Assembly: GCF_000422465.1 (NCBI RefSeq)
Contig: NZ_KE383842.1
Location: 517,845 to 581,844 of the forward strand
Length of the DNA: 64,000 bases
Reading direction: 5' to 3'
DNA from: Paenibacillus harenae DSM 16969
Lineage (GTDB): Bacteria; Bacillota; Bacilli; Paenibacillales; Paenibacillaceae
Below the pieces are notes generated by a model, which was given only the letters and a program-made list of their open reading frames with translations, was not told the DNA's origin and ran no database searches. The number at the start of each line of letters is the position of its first letter. The first letter of the stretch is position 1. Below are positions 41,964 to 50,861 of this stretch, piece after piece. A program made the position numbers and the translations under genes.

Positions 41964-42356
41964 TTGTTGTTGAAGCGGACCTTGATCGGGCTGCTGCGCA
42001 GTCATGAACAGACGGGCGATAAAGCCAAGGATCCATTGCTCAAATCTCATTTCTACAAGCTCTCGAAGGATAAGGCTTGGGAAGAAGTAATATCGACTCT
42101 TAAGAAGATGCAAGGCTATAAGGTGCTTCACGAGGTGCAATCGGTAGGGGAAATTGTGCTTGAGAAGCGTACGGCATTCGGAAGGACGATGGACATTACG
42201 GTATCCGTCATTAGCGTCAATCCTCTTCAATCGGCGGTCGACATTTATTCCGCCTCCCGCGGCTCATTAGGAGATCTTGGCTCTAACTATAGGGTTATCC
42301 TGGATTTGTACCGAACGCTGGATAAGAAACTTGCTGCATTTAAAGTGAATAGTTAA
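41964..42356 (+). CDS. DUF1499-like protein
   Basis: 130 residues, soluble. RTAFGRTMDITVSVI and SAVDIYSASRGSLGDLGSNYRVI follow the DUF1499 core, though shorter than some members. Start is one of three consecutive TTG codons (41964-41972) behind GGAGGGGGA. Function unknown. Confidence 0.65.
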   Translation: MLLKRTLIGLLRSHEQTGDKAKDPLLKSHFYKLSKDKAWEEVISTLKKMQGYKVLHEVQSVGEIVLEKRTAFGRTMDITVSVISVNPLQSAVDIYSASRGSLGDLGSNYRVILDLYRTLDKKLAAFKVNS

Positions 42357-42361
42357 TAAAT

Positions 42362-42400
42362 AAACAAAGCGAGGAAGGTTGTCCTTCTCTCGCTTTGTTT
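42362..42400. terminator. Bidirectional intrinsic terminator
   Basis: AAACAAAGCGAG (42362-42373) pairs with CTCGCTTTGTTT (42389-42400). Confidence 0.9.
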
Positions 42401-42424
42401 GCAGTCTATGCCTATTATGGATAA

Positions 42425-42943
42425 TTATACGAGCGACTTCACCGCATTGACGGCTTGCTCGTAATTAGGGTGTTCCGTCATTTCAGGAAGGTACTCGGCA
42501 TATTGAATTTTGTCGTTAGCGTCGATGACGAAGATAGAGCGGTGATCAAGACCCAGCTCCTTGATGTACACGCCGTAAGCTTCGCCGAAGCTGTGAGCTT
42601 TGTAATCGGAGAGCATAACGACCTTATCGACGCCTGCAGCTCCGCACCAGCGCGCTTGCGCGAAAGGAAGGTCGACGCTGACGGTCAGTACGATTACGTT
42701 CTCTCCAAGCTTGCTTGCTTCTTCGTTGAAACGGCGCGTCTGAGCATCGCAAACGCCTGTATCGATGGAAGGAACGACGCTGATTAATTTCACTTTCCCG
42801 GAAAAGTCCTTCAATGAGACAGCTTCCACCAGCGATTTGTTAAGCGTGAAATCAGGAGCTTGGTCTCCCGCTTTCAATTGAGGTCCAATTAATGTGATCG
42901 GGTTGCCCTTGAAAGTAGCGGCCCCATTACGTTCTTGTGACAT
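42425..42943 (-). CDS. tpx: Thiol peroxidase (Tpx, atypical 2-Cys peroxiredoxin)
   Basis: 172 residues. Peroxidatic Cys65 in [15 protein letters not shown] and resolving Cys100 in ARWCGAAG are both present, as is the Tpx-type N-terminus with [10 protein letters not shown]. It reduces H2O2 and alkyl peroxides with thioredoxin. ATG follows GAGGAGG. Monocistronic. Confidence 0.96.
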   Translation of the reverse strand: MSQERNGAATFKGNPITLIGPQLKAGDQAPDFTLNKSLVEAVSLKDFSGKVKLISVVPSIDTGVCDAQTRRFNEEASKLGENVIVLTVSVDLPFAQARWCGAAGVDKVVMLSDYKAHSFGEAYGVYIKELGLDHRSIFVIDANDKIQYAEYLPEMTEHPNYEQAVNAVKSLV

Positions 42944-43042
42944 TGTAAGATTCCTCCTCTAAAAGTTATGGTCAATACCAGATTTATTATAATCGTTAGG
43001 AATCGGCCTTGTCCAATTATTGGAGAGAAAAGGAGATGTGCG

Positions 43043-43690
43043 ATGATCTTTCTGCGCTATGAAAGCTTCCGTTCCTATTTACGGCAATTTCCGGTTACTT
43101 CCGCGTTAATCGCATTAAATTTGATTTATTTTATCGTAATTGCTATTAATGGAAATCCAAACGAAGTTTACCATGCCGTAAAGTTCGGCGCATTTGTAAC
43201 CCATGCCGCAGGTGATCCGTATGGAATGTTGGAGCCGTGGCGTTACGTGACCTCCATTTTCATGCATTCCGGACTGGAGCACTTGCTTTTCAATATGTTT
43301 GCTTTGCTTGTATTCGCGCCTCCGCTGGAAAGGCTGCTGAAGCCGGTCAAATACACGATTTTTTATTTCCTTTGCGGCTTTGCCGGCAATGCGGCCAGCG
43401 CTTTCATTGGCGATATGACCAATGATCCCGATGTGCACGTAGGCGTAGGGGCGTCAGGAGCCATTTACGGGATTTACGGCGCCTATTTATTTATATCCCT
43501 TCTCCGTAAGTCGCAGCTGGATGAATCGTCGAGGAAAACGGTGTATACGATTCTAATCTTCGGCGTCATTTATTCCTTCCTGGTCCCTCAGGTTGACCTG
43601 TGGGCGCATGCGGGAGGCGCTATTGCCGGCTTTCTGCTTTATCAAATTTTCGATCGAACTAAAGCGCCGAAAACGCGCTACCGGACCTGA
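43043..43690 (+). CDS. Rhomboid family intramembrane serine protease
   Basis: 215 residues, six helices. Catalytic Ser138 in GVGASGAIYG and His189 in LWAHAGG; the helix-2 motif HSGLEHLLFN supplies the oxyanion residues. Membrane-embedded protease with unknown substrate. Start at 43043 behind AAAAGGAGATG; the frame from 42968 lacks a site. 35 bp separate it from the LysR gene. Confidence 0.93.
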   Translation: MIFLRYESFRSYLRQFPVTSALIALNLIYFIVIAINGNPNEVYHAVKFGAFVTHAAGDPYGMLEPWRYVTSIFMHSGLEHLLFNMFALLVFAPPLERLLKPVKYTIFYFLCGFAGNAASAFIGDMTNDPDVHVGVGASGAIYGIYGAYLFISLLRKSQLDESSRKTVYTILIFGVIYSFLVPQVDLWAHAGGAIAGFLLYQIFDRTKAPKTRYRT

Positions 43691-43725
43691 AGAATATATA
43701 TTTACTGGGAGAGAAACGAATCGGT

Positions 43726-44625
43726 ATGGAACTTCGTCAGCTTCATTATTTTGTGAAAGTAGCAAAGAAAGAGCATGTAACGCAGGCTGCGGAGGAGCTG
43801 CATGTTGCGCAATCGGCGGTTAGCCGGCAAATTCATCAGCTTGAGGAAGAGCTTGGCGTTAAATTATTCGTTCAGAAGGGGAGGAATCTTCAGCTTACTC
43901 CCGTCGGGCAATTATTTCTGAAGCGCGCGGAGGTCATATTGGCGGACCTTGAACGGGCAGTGACTGAGATTCACGAATTTCTTGATCCGGAGAAAGGTGA
44001 AATCAGGCTGGGCTTTCCGCACAGCTTAGGGATCTCGTTGATCCCACAGGTAGTCGCCGCGTTCCGCAAGCTGCATCCGAACGTAAAGTTCCGGTTTAAG
44101 CAGGGAATGTATCCTACGCTTATTCGGGATATGCTCAAGGGCGATATCGATTTGGCTTTTATTTCGCCCTTTCCCGATGAACATGAATTCGTATGCGGCG
44201 AGGTGCTGCTTACCGAGGAACTGTATGCGATTCTGCCGCCGGGTCATCGATTGTCGGAGAAAGAGTCCATTAAATTAAGAGAGCTGGAGGAGGAGAACTT
44301 CGTATTGTTCAGCGAAGGGTATTCTTTGAGGCCGATTGTATGGGAAGCTTGTCAGGAGGCCGGATTTACGCCTAAGATCGGTTTTGAGGGTGAAGAGACG
44401 GATACCATCCGCGGATTAGTCGCGGCCGGGATGGGGGTAAGTCTGCTTCCGGAAATGGCTCTTCATTATACGGGGCAGCTTCAGCCGGCAAAGGTAAGGG
44501 TGACGGAGCCGGAGGTAACCCGAACCATTGGACTGATCAGGCGTTCGAATGAAAAGCTGCCGCTTGTCGCTAAAGTGTTCCATAGCTTCCTGATAAGTTA
44601 CTTTCAAGACCGGGTTCTAAGCTGA
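43726..44625 (+). CDS. LysR-family regulator closely resembling GltC
   Basis: 299 residues. N-terminal HTH (ELRQLHYFVKVAKKEHVTQAAEELHVAQSAVSRQI) and a periplasmic-binding-like effector domain whose wording (EIHEFLDPEKGEIRLGFP, ISPFPDEHEF, GLVAAGMGVSLLPE) follows B. subtilis GltC almost along its length. GltC activates glutamate synthase genes according to the 2-oxoglutarate/glutamate balance. gltAB is not in this window, so assignment to GltC function is by similarity only. Confidence 0.85.
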   Translation: MELRQLHYFVKVAKKEHVTQAAEELHVAQSAVSRQIHQLEEELGVKLFVQKGRNLQLTPVGQLFLKRAEVILADLERAVTEIHEFLDPEKGEIRLGFPHSLGISLIPQVVAAFRKLHPNVKFRFKQGMYPTLIRDMLKGDIDLAFISPFPDEHEFVCGEVLLTEELYAILPPGHRLSEKESIKLRELEEENFVLFSEGYSLRPIVWEACQEAGFTPKIGFEGEETDTIRGLVAAGMGVSLLPEMALHYTGQLQPAKVRVTEPEVTRTIGLIRRSNEKLPLVAKVFHSFLISYFQDRVLS

Positions 44626-44641
44626 TAAGGAACAAAATAGG

Positions 44642-44692
44642 AAGGAGCTGTTCATTTGGTCATTGCGACCAAAACGGAACAGCTCCTTTTTT
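44642..44692. terminator. Bidirectional intrinsic terminator
   Basis: AAGGAGCTGTTC (44642-44653) pairs with GAACAGCTCCTT (44677-44688), with an inner TTGGTC/GACCAA stem, then Ts. Confidence 0.9.
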
Positions 44693-45371
44693 ATTCCTCC
44701 CTGCTTCCGGCAACGAAGATCATAATATATCTGACAAGCTCCAGCAGCGACAGAAGCGCGGCTGCTACATACGTTAAAGCTGCTGCATTCAACACCTTGG
44801 CGACGCCGCGTTCTTCATCGTTCGTAATGAAGCCTTCCGCGACCATAATGTCTCTCGCGCGGCTGCTCGCATTAAACTCGACGGGCAGCGTAATGAGCTG
44901 GAACGCGACGGCAACCGAGAAGAATATGATGCCGAGGCCGATCAAATTAAATGCGGAGAACAAGATGCCTGCAATGAACAAGAAAGGCGCAACGCCGGAA
45001 GCGAAGTTCACGACCGGGAAAATGCGGTGGCGCAGAACAAGCATCGGATAATGTTCGGAATGCTGTATCGCGTGGCCGACCTCGTGACAGGCTACGGATA
45101 CGGCTGAGATCGTGCTTTCGTAATACACAGGTTCCGACAGCCGGACAACGCGGTGAATCGGGTCGTAATGATCGGTAAGAGAGCCTCGTACCGGCTCGAT
45201 CGGCACATCGTGCAGGCCGTTGGCGTCCAGCATGCGTCTGGCTGCTTGATAGCCGGTTAAGCCGCTGTTCGCTGGTACACGGGTCCATTTCTTAAAGGTC
45301 CCTTTTACTCGGAATTGTGCCCAAATCGTCATAATAAACGCGAGTATCGTCAAAATAAAAATCAACGTCAT
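44691..45371 (-). CDS. yugP: YugP-like zinc metallopeptidase
   Basis: 226 residues: one N-terminal helix and two or three C-terminal helices surround a metalloprotease core with HEVGH at 96-100. The family (neutral zinc metallopeptidase 2) is common in Firmicutes; substrate unknown. ATG follows GGAGGAATGA. It lies 36 bp downstream of the MerR gene on the same strand. Confidence 0.9.
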   Translation of the reverse strand: MTLIFILTILAFIMTIWAQFRVKGTFKKWTRVPANSGLTGYQAARRMLDANGLHDVPIEPVRGSLTDHYDPIHRVVRLSEPVYYESTISAVSVACHEVGHAIQHSEHYPMLVLRHRIFPVVNFASGVAPFLFIAGILFSAFNLIGLGIIFFSVAVAFQLITLPVEFNASSRARDIMVAEGFITNDEERGVAKVLNAAALTYVAAALLSLLELVRYIMIFVAGSREE

Positions 45372-45407
45372 TGAGTCATTCCTCCATAGTTGTAATGTAT
45401 AAATACG

Positions 45408-45839
45408 TTACATGAGGGAGCTCTTGTTAATCAGGAGCATAAGCGCTTCGATGCAAGCGGCTGTTTGAGGCATTAAACGCGTATAAATGTGATTGGCTTG
45501 TCGCGGCTTTAAATTTTTAATAACCGGCTCCAATTCCTTAACCTCGCGCTCCAACTGGCTCAAATGATGCTGCAGGTCAGTCAGCTTGCGTGAAACCTGC
45601 TCCTCCGGCGTTATTCGGCTCCAGCTGTCTATCGTTGCTTTTATCTCATCTAACGTATATTTATCTTTTTTCATTTGTTCAATACGTTTCAGCCTCTCCA
45701 ACGTTTCATCTGCATACAGTCGGTAATTTTTGGCTGAACGCTCCGCAGGTTCGATTAAACCGAGAGTCGTGTAATAATCAATTGTCCGCGGACTGATGTT
45801 TGCAAGCTTGGACAGCTCACCGATTCGATACATATTCAT
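45408..45839 (-). CDS. MerR-family transcriptional regulator
   Basis: 143 residues. N-terminal MerR HTH (YRIGELSKLANISPRTIDYYTTLGLIEPAERS), then a coiled-coil (about 85-115), with no C-terminal Cys set for metals. Start at 45839 behind GGAGGATGAGGAT; longer readings to 45872 start inside that site. A TTGACT/TATCAT pair 18 bp apart in 45880-45912 (minus strand) may be its promoter. Possibly co-transcribed with yugP. Confidence 0.85.
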   Translation of the reverse strand: MNMYRIGELSKLANISPRTIDYYTTLGLIEPAERSAKNYRLYADETLERLKRIEQMKKDKYTLDEIKATIDSWSRITPEEQVSRKLTDLQHHLSQLEREVKELEPVIKNLKPRQANHIYTRLMPQTAACIEALMLLINKSSLM

Positions 45840-45954
45840 ATCCTCATCCTCCATTCGTACCGCTCTTTTCAATATCTCTTAATGATAATAGTAAAGGAAC
45901 CATACAGTCAAACGTGTTACATATATATGAAGGATGTGGATAGGCAATGCCACT

Positions 45955-45978
45955 ATCATAGGAATCTATTCCTATGAT
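45955..45978. promoter_or_regulatory. Perfect 24-bp palindrome between merR-like and amt genes
   Basis: ATCATAGGAA (45955-45964), TCTA, TTCCTATGAT (45969-45978). No T-run follows, so it looks like an operator. It is about 115 bp from the MerR start and 150 bp before the amt promoter. Confidence 0.7.
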
Positions 45979-46042
45979 TACAAAAAATGCGAAGAATAAA
46001 ACCGCTTTTTGGGCGTTTTTTGAGCAGACAGGTTTAAAAACT

Positions 46043-46082
46043 TAACGTTCGTGTTAGATTTAATGCCGAACGTTAGATTTTT
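46043..46082. terminator. Hairpin with T-runs, likely bidirectional terminator
   Basis: TAACGTTCG (46043-46051) pairs with CGAACGTTA (46067-46075), followed by GATTTTTT on plus and AGTTTTT on minus. It lies upstream of the amt promoter and may insulate the divergent units. Confidence 0.6.
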
Positions 46083-46105
46083 TCAAAAAAATAAGGGAAA
46101 ACATA

Positions 46106-46134
46106 TTGTCAAATTGAGCACTACTGACTATAAT
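46106..46134 (+). promoter_or_regulatory. Strong SigA promoter of the ammonium-transporter operon
   Basis: TTGTCA (46106-46111), 17-bp spacer, TATAAT (46129-46134). Confidence 0.85.
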
Positions 46135-46155
46135 GACATTAAGTCTTTCTTCGTA

Positions 46156-46172
46156 TGTAATAAAACATAACA
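46156..46172. promoter_or_regulatory. GlnR/TnrA box
   Basis: TGTAATAAAACATAACA fits TGTNA-N7-TNACA exactly. It lies about 22 bp after the -10 box, inside the leader, a position suited to repression by GlnR when nitrogen is ample. Confidence 0.75.
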
Positions 46173-46189
46173 TTTAGGGAGTGGTCGTA

Positions 46190-47548
46190 ATGATTAAGAA
46201 AACAATGTTAGCTTTGGGGATCTTCACCTTGCTGTTTCCGGTAGCGGCTTTCGCAGAAGATCCTTCCGCAGCAACGTTGAACATGGGGCTAAACACGTTG
46301 TGGGTTATGTTGTCATTCATTCTCGTATTGCTCATGCAAGGCGGATTCATTCTTCTTGAAACGGGCTCCACCCGCATGAAGAATGCGGGTCATGTAGCGG
46401 GTAAAACAATCTTCACGACAGGTTTGGCCGCACTTATTTATTGGGCGTTCGGTTACGGCATTGCATTCGGCGGCGACAGCGCGGTAAACGCGCTCTTCGG
46501 TTGGGGCAACTTCTTCTTCGACCCGGCGGTGGCGGCAGGCGAGGGCGATAGTTACCCAAGCACCGTATTCTTCCTTTTCCAATTGGCGTTTGCAGCTGTA
46601 TCGCTGTCGATTGCATGGGGCGGTTTCGCAGAAAGAGCAAAGCTTTCTTCTTATATCGTATTTACCGTTTTCTTCATTGCTGTTATTTATCCGGTTGTCG
46701 CTCACTGGATCTGGGGCGGCGGATGGCTGGCTGAAGACGGCGCGCAGGACTTCGCAGGCTCGACAGTCGTTCACTTAACAGGCGCGCTTGCGGCATTCGT
46801 AGCGACCGTATTGCTTAAGCCTCGTATCGGGAAATTTAACAAGGATGGTTCTGCAAACGAAATTCTGGGTCATAACCAAGTTTTCACTGCGCTTTCCGTA
46901 TTGCTGCTGTGGGTAGGCTGGTTTGGATTCAACGCGGGCAGCACAGTATCGGTCGGCGACGGATTTCTGGGATTTGTAGCTTTTAACACGATGCTCGGCG
47001 CCGGCGCCGGCGGCGTGGCTGCACTGCTTATTTCTTGGGCGATGACAGGTAAAGCGGATATTACGACAATGCTTAACGGTACGCTTGCGGGTCTTGTCGC
47101 CATTACGGCATCCTGCGCATTCGTCGATCCTTGGGCTGCAGTCGTTATCGGACTTGTAGCGGGCGTTCTTGTATATTTCAGCGCGAAGTTTTTTGAGAAA
47201 ATTAAAGTTGACGATCCGATCTATGCATTGTCCGTTCACGGTGCTGCAGGGATCTGGGGTACGCTTGCTAACGGTATCTTCGCAACTCAAGCGCTTGCCG
47301 ACAAAGTTGGCATAGGTACAGGCGGCTTGATCGATACGGGCAGCTGGAAGCAATTGTGGGTACAATTCGAATCCGTTGTCGTCGTAGGCGCATTCGTTCT
47401 GGCCGCATCGTTCCTCGTTCTTGGCGTGATGAAACTGATCATGGGCTTCCGTGTTACGGAAGAGCAAGAAATTATCGGTCTTGACCTTAGCGAGCATGGG
47501 GCTTATGGTTATCCTGAGCAAATGAAAAAAGCAGGTCAAAACATGTAG
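46190..47548 (+). CDS. amt: Ammonium transporter (Amt/AmtB family)
   Basis: 452 residues: a signal-peptide-like start (LGIFTLLFPVAAFAED) followed by eleven helices. Landmarks are GSTRMKNAGHVAGK, FAERAKLSSY, the conserved Asp in HLTGALAAF region, GWFGFNAGS and the pore His segments SVHGAAGIWG. It conducts ammonium/ammonia into the cell. Start ATG at 46190 follows AGGGAGTGG; GTG at 46181 is weaker. No glnK (PII) gene follows, which is unusual; a DUF294 and an exonuclease gene do. Regulated by nitrogen via the box at 46156-46172. Confidence 0.95.
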   Translation: MIKKTMLALGIFTLLFPVAAFAEDPSAATLNMGLNTLWVMLSFILVLLMQGGFILLETGSTRMKNAGHVAGKTIFTTGLAALIYWAFGYGIAFGGDSAVNALFGWGNFFFDPAVAAGEGDSYPSTVFFLFQLAFAAVSLSIAWGGFAERAKLSSYIVFTVFFIAVIYPVVAHWIWGGGWLAEDGAQDFAGSTVVHLTGALAAFVATVLLKPRIGKFNKDGSANEILGHNQVFTALSVLLLWVGWFGFNAGSTVSVGDGFLGFVAFNTMLGAGAGGVAALLISWAMTGKADITTMLNGTLAGLVAITASCAFVDPWAAVVIGLVAGVLVYFSAKFFEKIKVDDPIYALSVHGAAGIWGTLANGIFATQALADKVGIGTGGLIDTGSWKQLWVQFESVVVVGAFVLAASFLVLGVMKLIMGFRVTEEQEIIGLDLSEHGAYGYPEQMKKAGQNM

Positions 47549-47598
47549 GGATAATTAATGCGAACATGATGGACTGACCGAGGGGAGAGGACGAGAGC

Positions 47599-48666
47599 AT
47601 GAGTGATCCAGTACCGCTGCAGGTACTGAAGCAGATTGGATCAGCTGATCATGTGGAGGGACTGCGCAGTTTGCGCGATCAAGTGCACGAGCAAATGGAA
47701 GCTCTTCTCAAGGCGCGTCCCGTCGAGCAGTTTAATGAACAATTGAACGAGGTGCACGATGCGTTGATTCAACGCTCCGCGGCCCTCGCAGAAGCGGAAA
47801 TGGCACGGTTGGGGAAAGGCTCCCCGCCCGTGCCTTACGCGTATATATTGTTCGGCAGCGGCGGCCGGAAAGAGCAGACATTATCAAGCGACCAAGACAG
47901 CGGCGTTGTTTACGAGGATCCTGTATCTGATTCAGAAGAGGTTCAACTGTATTTTAAAGAGCTATGCGAAATGATCGTCATGAACTTGCAGCAGGTGGGA
48001 TATCCGCTGTGTGAAGGAAACGTGCTCAGCAGTAACCGGGAATGGTGCTTATCCTTAACGGAATGGGGCATGAAGCTGGACAAATGGTTTGCGGAACCGG
48101 CTTGGGAGTCGGTCCGTTACCTGTTGATCGTAGCGGACGGCCGATGCGTATACGGGGATGAGAAGCTGCTCCATTTGTTGAAGGATTCGTTCTTCACCGA
48201 TATGCTTAAATCGCCGATTATATTGAAGCGGATGCTGGAGAATACGATGAGGCATAAGGTTCTGCTAGGTTTTTTCGGCCAATTGTTAAAAGAGCAGTAC
48301 GGTACGGATACCGGCAGTCTGGACATTAAGTACGGCGCCTATATTCCGATGGTGAATGCGATCAGACTGATGGCCGTCCAAGTCGGCATTCGCGAGACGG
48401 CGACCTTGGAACGTATTCGAAGACTGGCGAAGGCCGGTCAATTGTCCGACCATGAGGCTGCGGTTTATGAGCAGGCGTTCCGTCTCTTTCTGCGGCTGCG
48501 CCTCATGACGACCGAACAGAAGAACAACGGCTTATATGCAAATAACGGCAAGCTTTCCAGCAGTAAACTGACGAAAGAATTGACTGATGAATTGAAGAGT
48601 AGTCTGCGTCTAGGCAAGAAGCTGCAGCGAGCGGTATTCAAGCAAACGATGGGCAGGCTTACGTAG
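47599..48666 (+). CDS. DUF294 nucleotidyltransferase-like protein
   Basis: 355 residues. GSGGRKEQTLSSDQDSG is the GS-x9-DxD-type active site of the Pol-beta nucleotidyltransferase fold as in GlnD and DUF294. The CBS domains often found N-terminal in this family are absent. A C-terminal helical domain follows. The link with amt suggests a signalling function related to nitrogen, perhaps replacing GlnD-like modification; this is inference. ATG follows GGGGAGAGGA. Confidence 0.85.
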   Translation: MSDPVPLQVLKQIGSADHVEGLRSLRDQVHEQMEALLKARPVEQFNEQLNEVHDALIQRSAALAEAEMARLGKGSPPVPYAYILFGSGGRKEQTLSSDQDSGVVYEDPVSDSEEVQLYFKELCEMIVMNLQQVGYPLCEGNVLSSNREWCLSLTEWGMKLDKWFAEPAWESVRYLLIVADGRCVYGDEKLLHLLKDSFFTDMLKSPIILKRMLENTMRHKVLLGFFGQLLKEQYGTDTGSLDIKYGAYIPMVNAIRLMAVQVGIRETATLERIRRLAKAGQLSDHEAAVYEQAFRLFLRLRLMTTEQKNNGLYANNGKLSSSKLTKELTDELKSSLRLGKKLQRAVFKQTMGRLT

Positions 48667-48681
48667 GGCGGTGATGTTGGG

Positions 48682-49416
48682 GTGAAGGAGCAAAAAGGCG
48701 TCGGTCGTATGTGGAATCTCTATAAAATGGGCGGATTTACACCTGCCATCGCTTCGATGCTAGGCTCGCAAAATGCGCAGCAAATGGCATTTATTCGCAA
48801 CGTCAACAAGGAACAGCGCAAGCAGTCCATGCTGGATACACCTCTTAGGGAGCTGGAGGCTGTCGTATTCGATTTGGAGACTACAGGCTTCAATCCGACG
48901 AACGGGGATGAAATTATTTCATTTGGCGCTGTGCTCATGCGAGGCGGAGAGCTGTTCGAAAGCGAGTCGTTCTACAGTCTCGTTAACCCGAAGCGGAAAA
49001 TTTCTAAAGCGATCGTGGAATTAACAGGCATTACGAATGAAATGGTGCAGGATGCGCCGGACCTTATGCAGGTGCTCCATGATTTTATGGAATTTGTGGG
49101 CAGAAGACTGCTTATTGCACATGCTGCCGGGCATGACAAGCAGTTTCTCAATGCTGCCTTATGGCGGACGTCAAAGGTTAACCTGAATCATCGGGTGCTC
49201 GATACGATGATGGTGGCGAAATGGCTGGAGCCCAACCGAGATGGATATAGCCTGGACGAACTGCTGAACAGCTGCTGCATACCGATTACGGACCGGCATC
49301 ATGCGCTGCAGGATTCGATAATGACGGCGCAGCTTTGGCAAAATTATTTAACGCGGATTTTGGAAAGAAATATTACGACGCTGGGCGATTTGTACGCTTA
49401 TCTAAGCAAGCACTAG
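48682..49416 (+). CDS. DnaQ-like 3'-5' exonuclease
   Basis: 244 residues. ExoI motif FDLETTGFNPTNGDEI, ExoII AHAAGHDKQFLNAAL, ExoIII HHALQDS (DEDDh type, here with H-x4-D). It resembles the epsilon-subunit exonucleases that occur beside DUF294 proteins in several bacterial groups. GTG start at 48682; ATG at 48709 is an alternative. Its last 15 bp overlap the convergent JAMM gene. Confidence 0.85.
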   Translation: MKEQKGVGRMWNLYKMGGFTPAIASMLGSQNAQQMAFIRNVNKEQRKQSMLDTPLRELEAVVFDLETTGFNPTNGDEIISFGAVLMRGGELFESESFYSLVNPKRKISKAIVELTGITNEMVQDAPDLMQVLHDFMEFVGRRLLIAHAAGHDKQFLNAALWRTSKVNLNHRVLDTMMVAKWLEPNRDGYSLDELLNSCCIPITDRHHALQDSIMTAQLWQNYLTRILERNITTLGDLYAYLSKH

Positions 49417-49854
49417 TACAAGCGGAATAAATGCGCCATGCTCGCGGACATAGGGCTGCACTTGAGGGTTTTCTTCATCCTGCAGCGAGACGATCCAATA
49501 GGAAAGGGAAGACGCAGGCATAAATCCGTCAGCATCGCTAGTTGACGGCAAAGCCTTCGTCCGGGGATGGGAGTGAAATAAACCGACAAGGGATTGTCGG
49601 TTTTTTTGCATGTCGTAGTAGGCCCGCGTCCATTCCGCGGGGTCGAATGAGAAAGCATTGCCCGGGCTTGTATGAGCGTTGCGAATTGGAATGACGGTAT
49701 CGATAACAAGCGGATGAACCGCGTCGCTTGAATCGGGTGTCTGACAGCTTGCAAGGATGCCGCATGCTTCTTGAGGATTTGCTTCGCTACAAATCCGAAT
49801 AAGCAGCTCATATGCTTCTTTCGTAATCATGCCATTCGTTTCCTTCTCAGTCAT
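49402..49854 (-). CDS. JAMM/Mov34 (M67) metallopeptidase
   Basis: 150 residues. The JAMM motif is complete: Glu29 in QEACG, His94 and His96 in FHSHP, then Ser104 and Asp107 (H-x-H-x7-S-x2-D). Bacterial members remove ubiquitin-like tags or act on sulfur-carrier fusions, e.g. releasing Cys from ThiS/MoaD-like proteins; no such partner is nearby. Start 49854 or an internal ATG at residue 9. It converges on and overlaps the exonuclease gene. Confidence 0.85.
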   Translation of the reverse strand: MTEKETNGMITKEAYELLIRICSEANPQEACGILASCQTPDSSDAVHPLVIDTVIPIRNAHTSPGNAFSFDPAEWTRAYYDMQKNRQSLVGLFHSHPRTKALPSTSDADGFMPASSLSYWIVSLQDEENPQVQPYVREHGAFIPLVLVLA

Positions 49855-50244
49855 GCTTAGGCCTCCCCGAGCCGTACCTGTATATGGAAAGTATACAGGA
49901 TTTTTCTCTTATGCGCTAACGGACTGTAAAGGCCTTGTGCGGCTTCCTGGAATCATCGTGCTGGGGTTGGCCTTTATGGCTTCAGGGTTTGCCAGCGAGC
50001 TTGCCGGCCGTCTTAAGCGAGCTCTACAAACCATAACGTCTTATGATCATCGTCATTCGGCTATTTACTAATGACGAAGGTATGAACAGCGTTGATGTTA
50101 CCGAAACTATAGGGATAACAGAAAGAAAAGCCTCATCCGATATAAGTGACGGATTTATGGCTAATGTCCCCTGCGGCTTGAGCTTCCATACGCCGCATGA
50201 TACCATGTAGGCAGAATGAATATTCGCTAGAAGGAAGGTACTTC
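49855..50244. other. Intergenic stretch without a convincing gene
   Basis: About 390 bp between the JAMM gene and the thioredoxin gene. A 42-codon ATG frame at 50082-50210 has only GAAGG upstream and no recognisable features. A frame from 49829 has a hydrophobic segment but no binding site. Promoters for both flanking genes must lie here. Confidence 0.4.
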
Positions 50245-50784
50245 ATGAAACGGATCATCACGCTTTTTACGATCGCGTTTGTTTTTGCCGGCTTAGCTGT
50301 TTATCAATATATGACCCACAATCCGGACGCCGCAACGCTGGCGGCATCTTCGGAGGATTTTAAACCGAAGGCCGGGTACAAGGCGGTATCGTTCAAGCTT
50401 CCAGCGCTTGACGAGCAGTCCTACGAGATCGGCGGCAAGCAGAGCAAGCTGAGCTTCGTTAATTTCTGGGCATCCTGGTGCGGGCCTTGTGAGCTGGAAG
50501 CGCCTGATCTGCAACGTCTTCACGAGAAGTACGGCGAATCGATTCAAATGTACGGCATAAACGCAACAAAGTATGACAAGGAGCGGTCAGCCAGAGATTT
50601 TGTGAATGAGCACGAGTTTACATTTCCGATCCTGATGGACCGCGAAGGCGACGTGACGAAGCAATATAAGGTTGACACCTTTCCGACAACGTTCTTGATC
50701 GATGACGACGGCGTAATAAGAGAGCGGATTAACGGAGTCATAACATTCGAGGAATGGGAACGGATTATTGCGAAATGGATGTGA
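50245..50784 (+). CDS. Membrane-anchored thioredoxin-like protein (ResA/TlpA type)
   Basis: 179 residues: N-terminal anchor (5-22) and an extracytoplasmic thioredoxin fold with Cys79-Gly-Pro-Cys82 in FWASWCGPCELEAP and cis-Pro in DTFPTTFLID. The family reduces apocytochrome c or other exported disulfides. Start at 50245 follows GAAGGAAGG. No ccd or ccs genes are beside it. Confidence 0.88.
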   Translation: MKRIITLFTIAFVFAGLAVYQYMTHNPDAATLAASSEDFKPKAGYKAVSFKLPALDEQSYEIGGKQSKLSFVNFWASWCGPCELEAPDLQRLHEKYGESIQMYGINATKYDKERSARDFVNEHEFTFPILMDREGDVTKQYKVDTFPTTFLIDDDGVIRERINGVITFEEWERIIAKWM

Positions 50785-50790
50785 GAAAAG

Positions 50791-50837
50791 AAGGGGCTGT
50801 CCCGGCAGGTATCGTACCTGCTTGGACAGCCCCTTTA
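50791..50837. terminator. Bidirectional intrinsic terminator
   Basis: AAGGGGCTGTCC (50791-50802) pairs with GGACAGCCCCTT (50824-50835), with an inner CAGGTA/TACCTG stem. Confidence 0.9.
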
Positions 50838-50861
50838 TTGGTCGATAGAAGAAATATTCGC

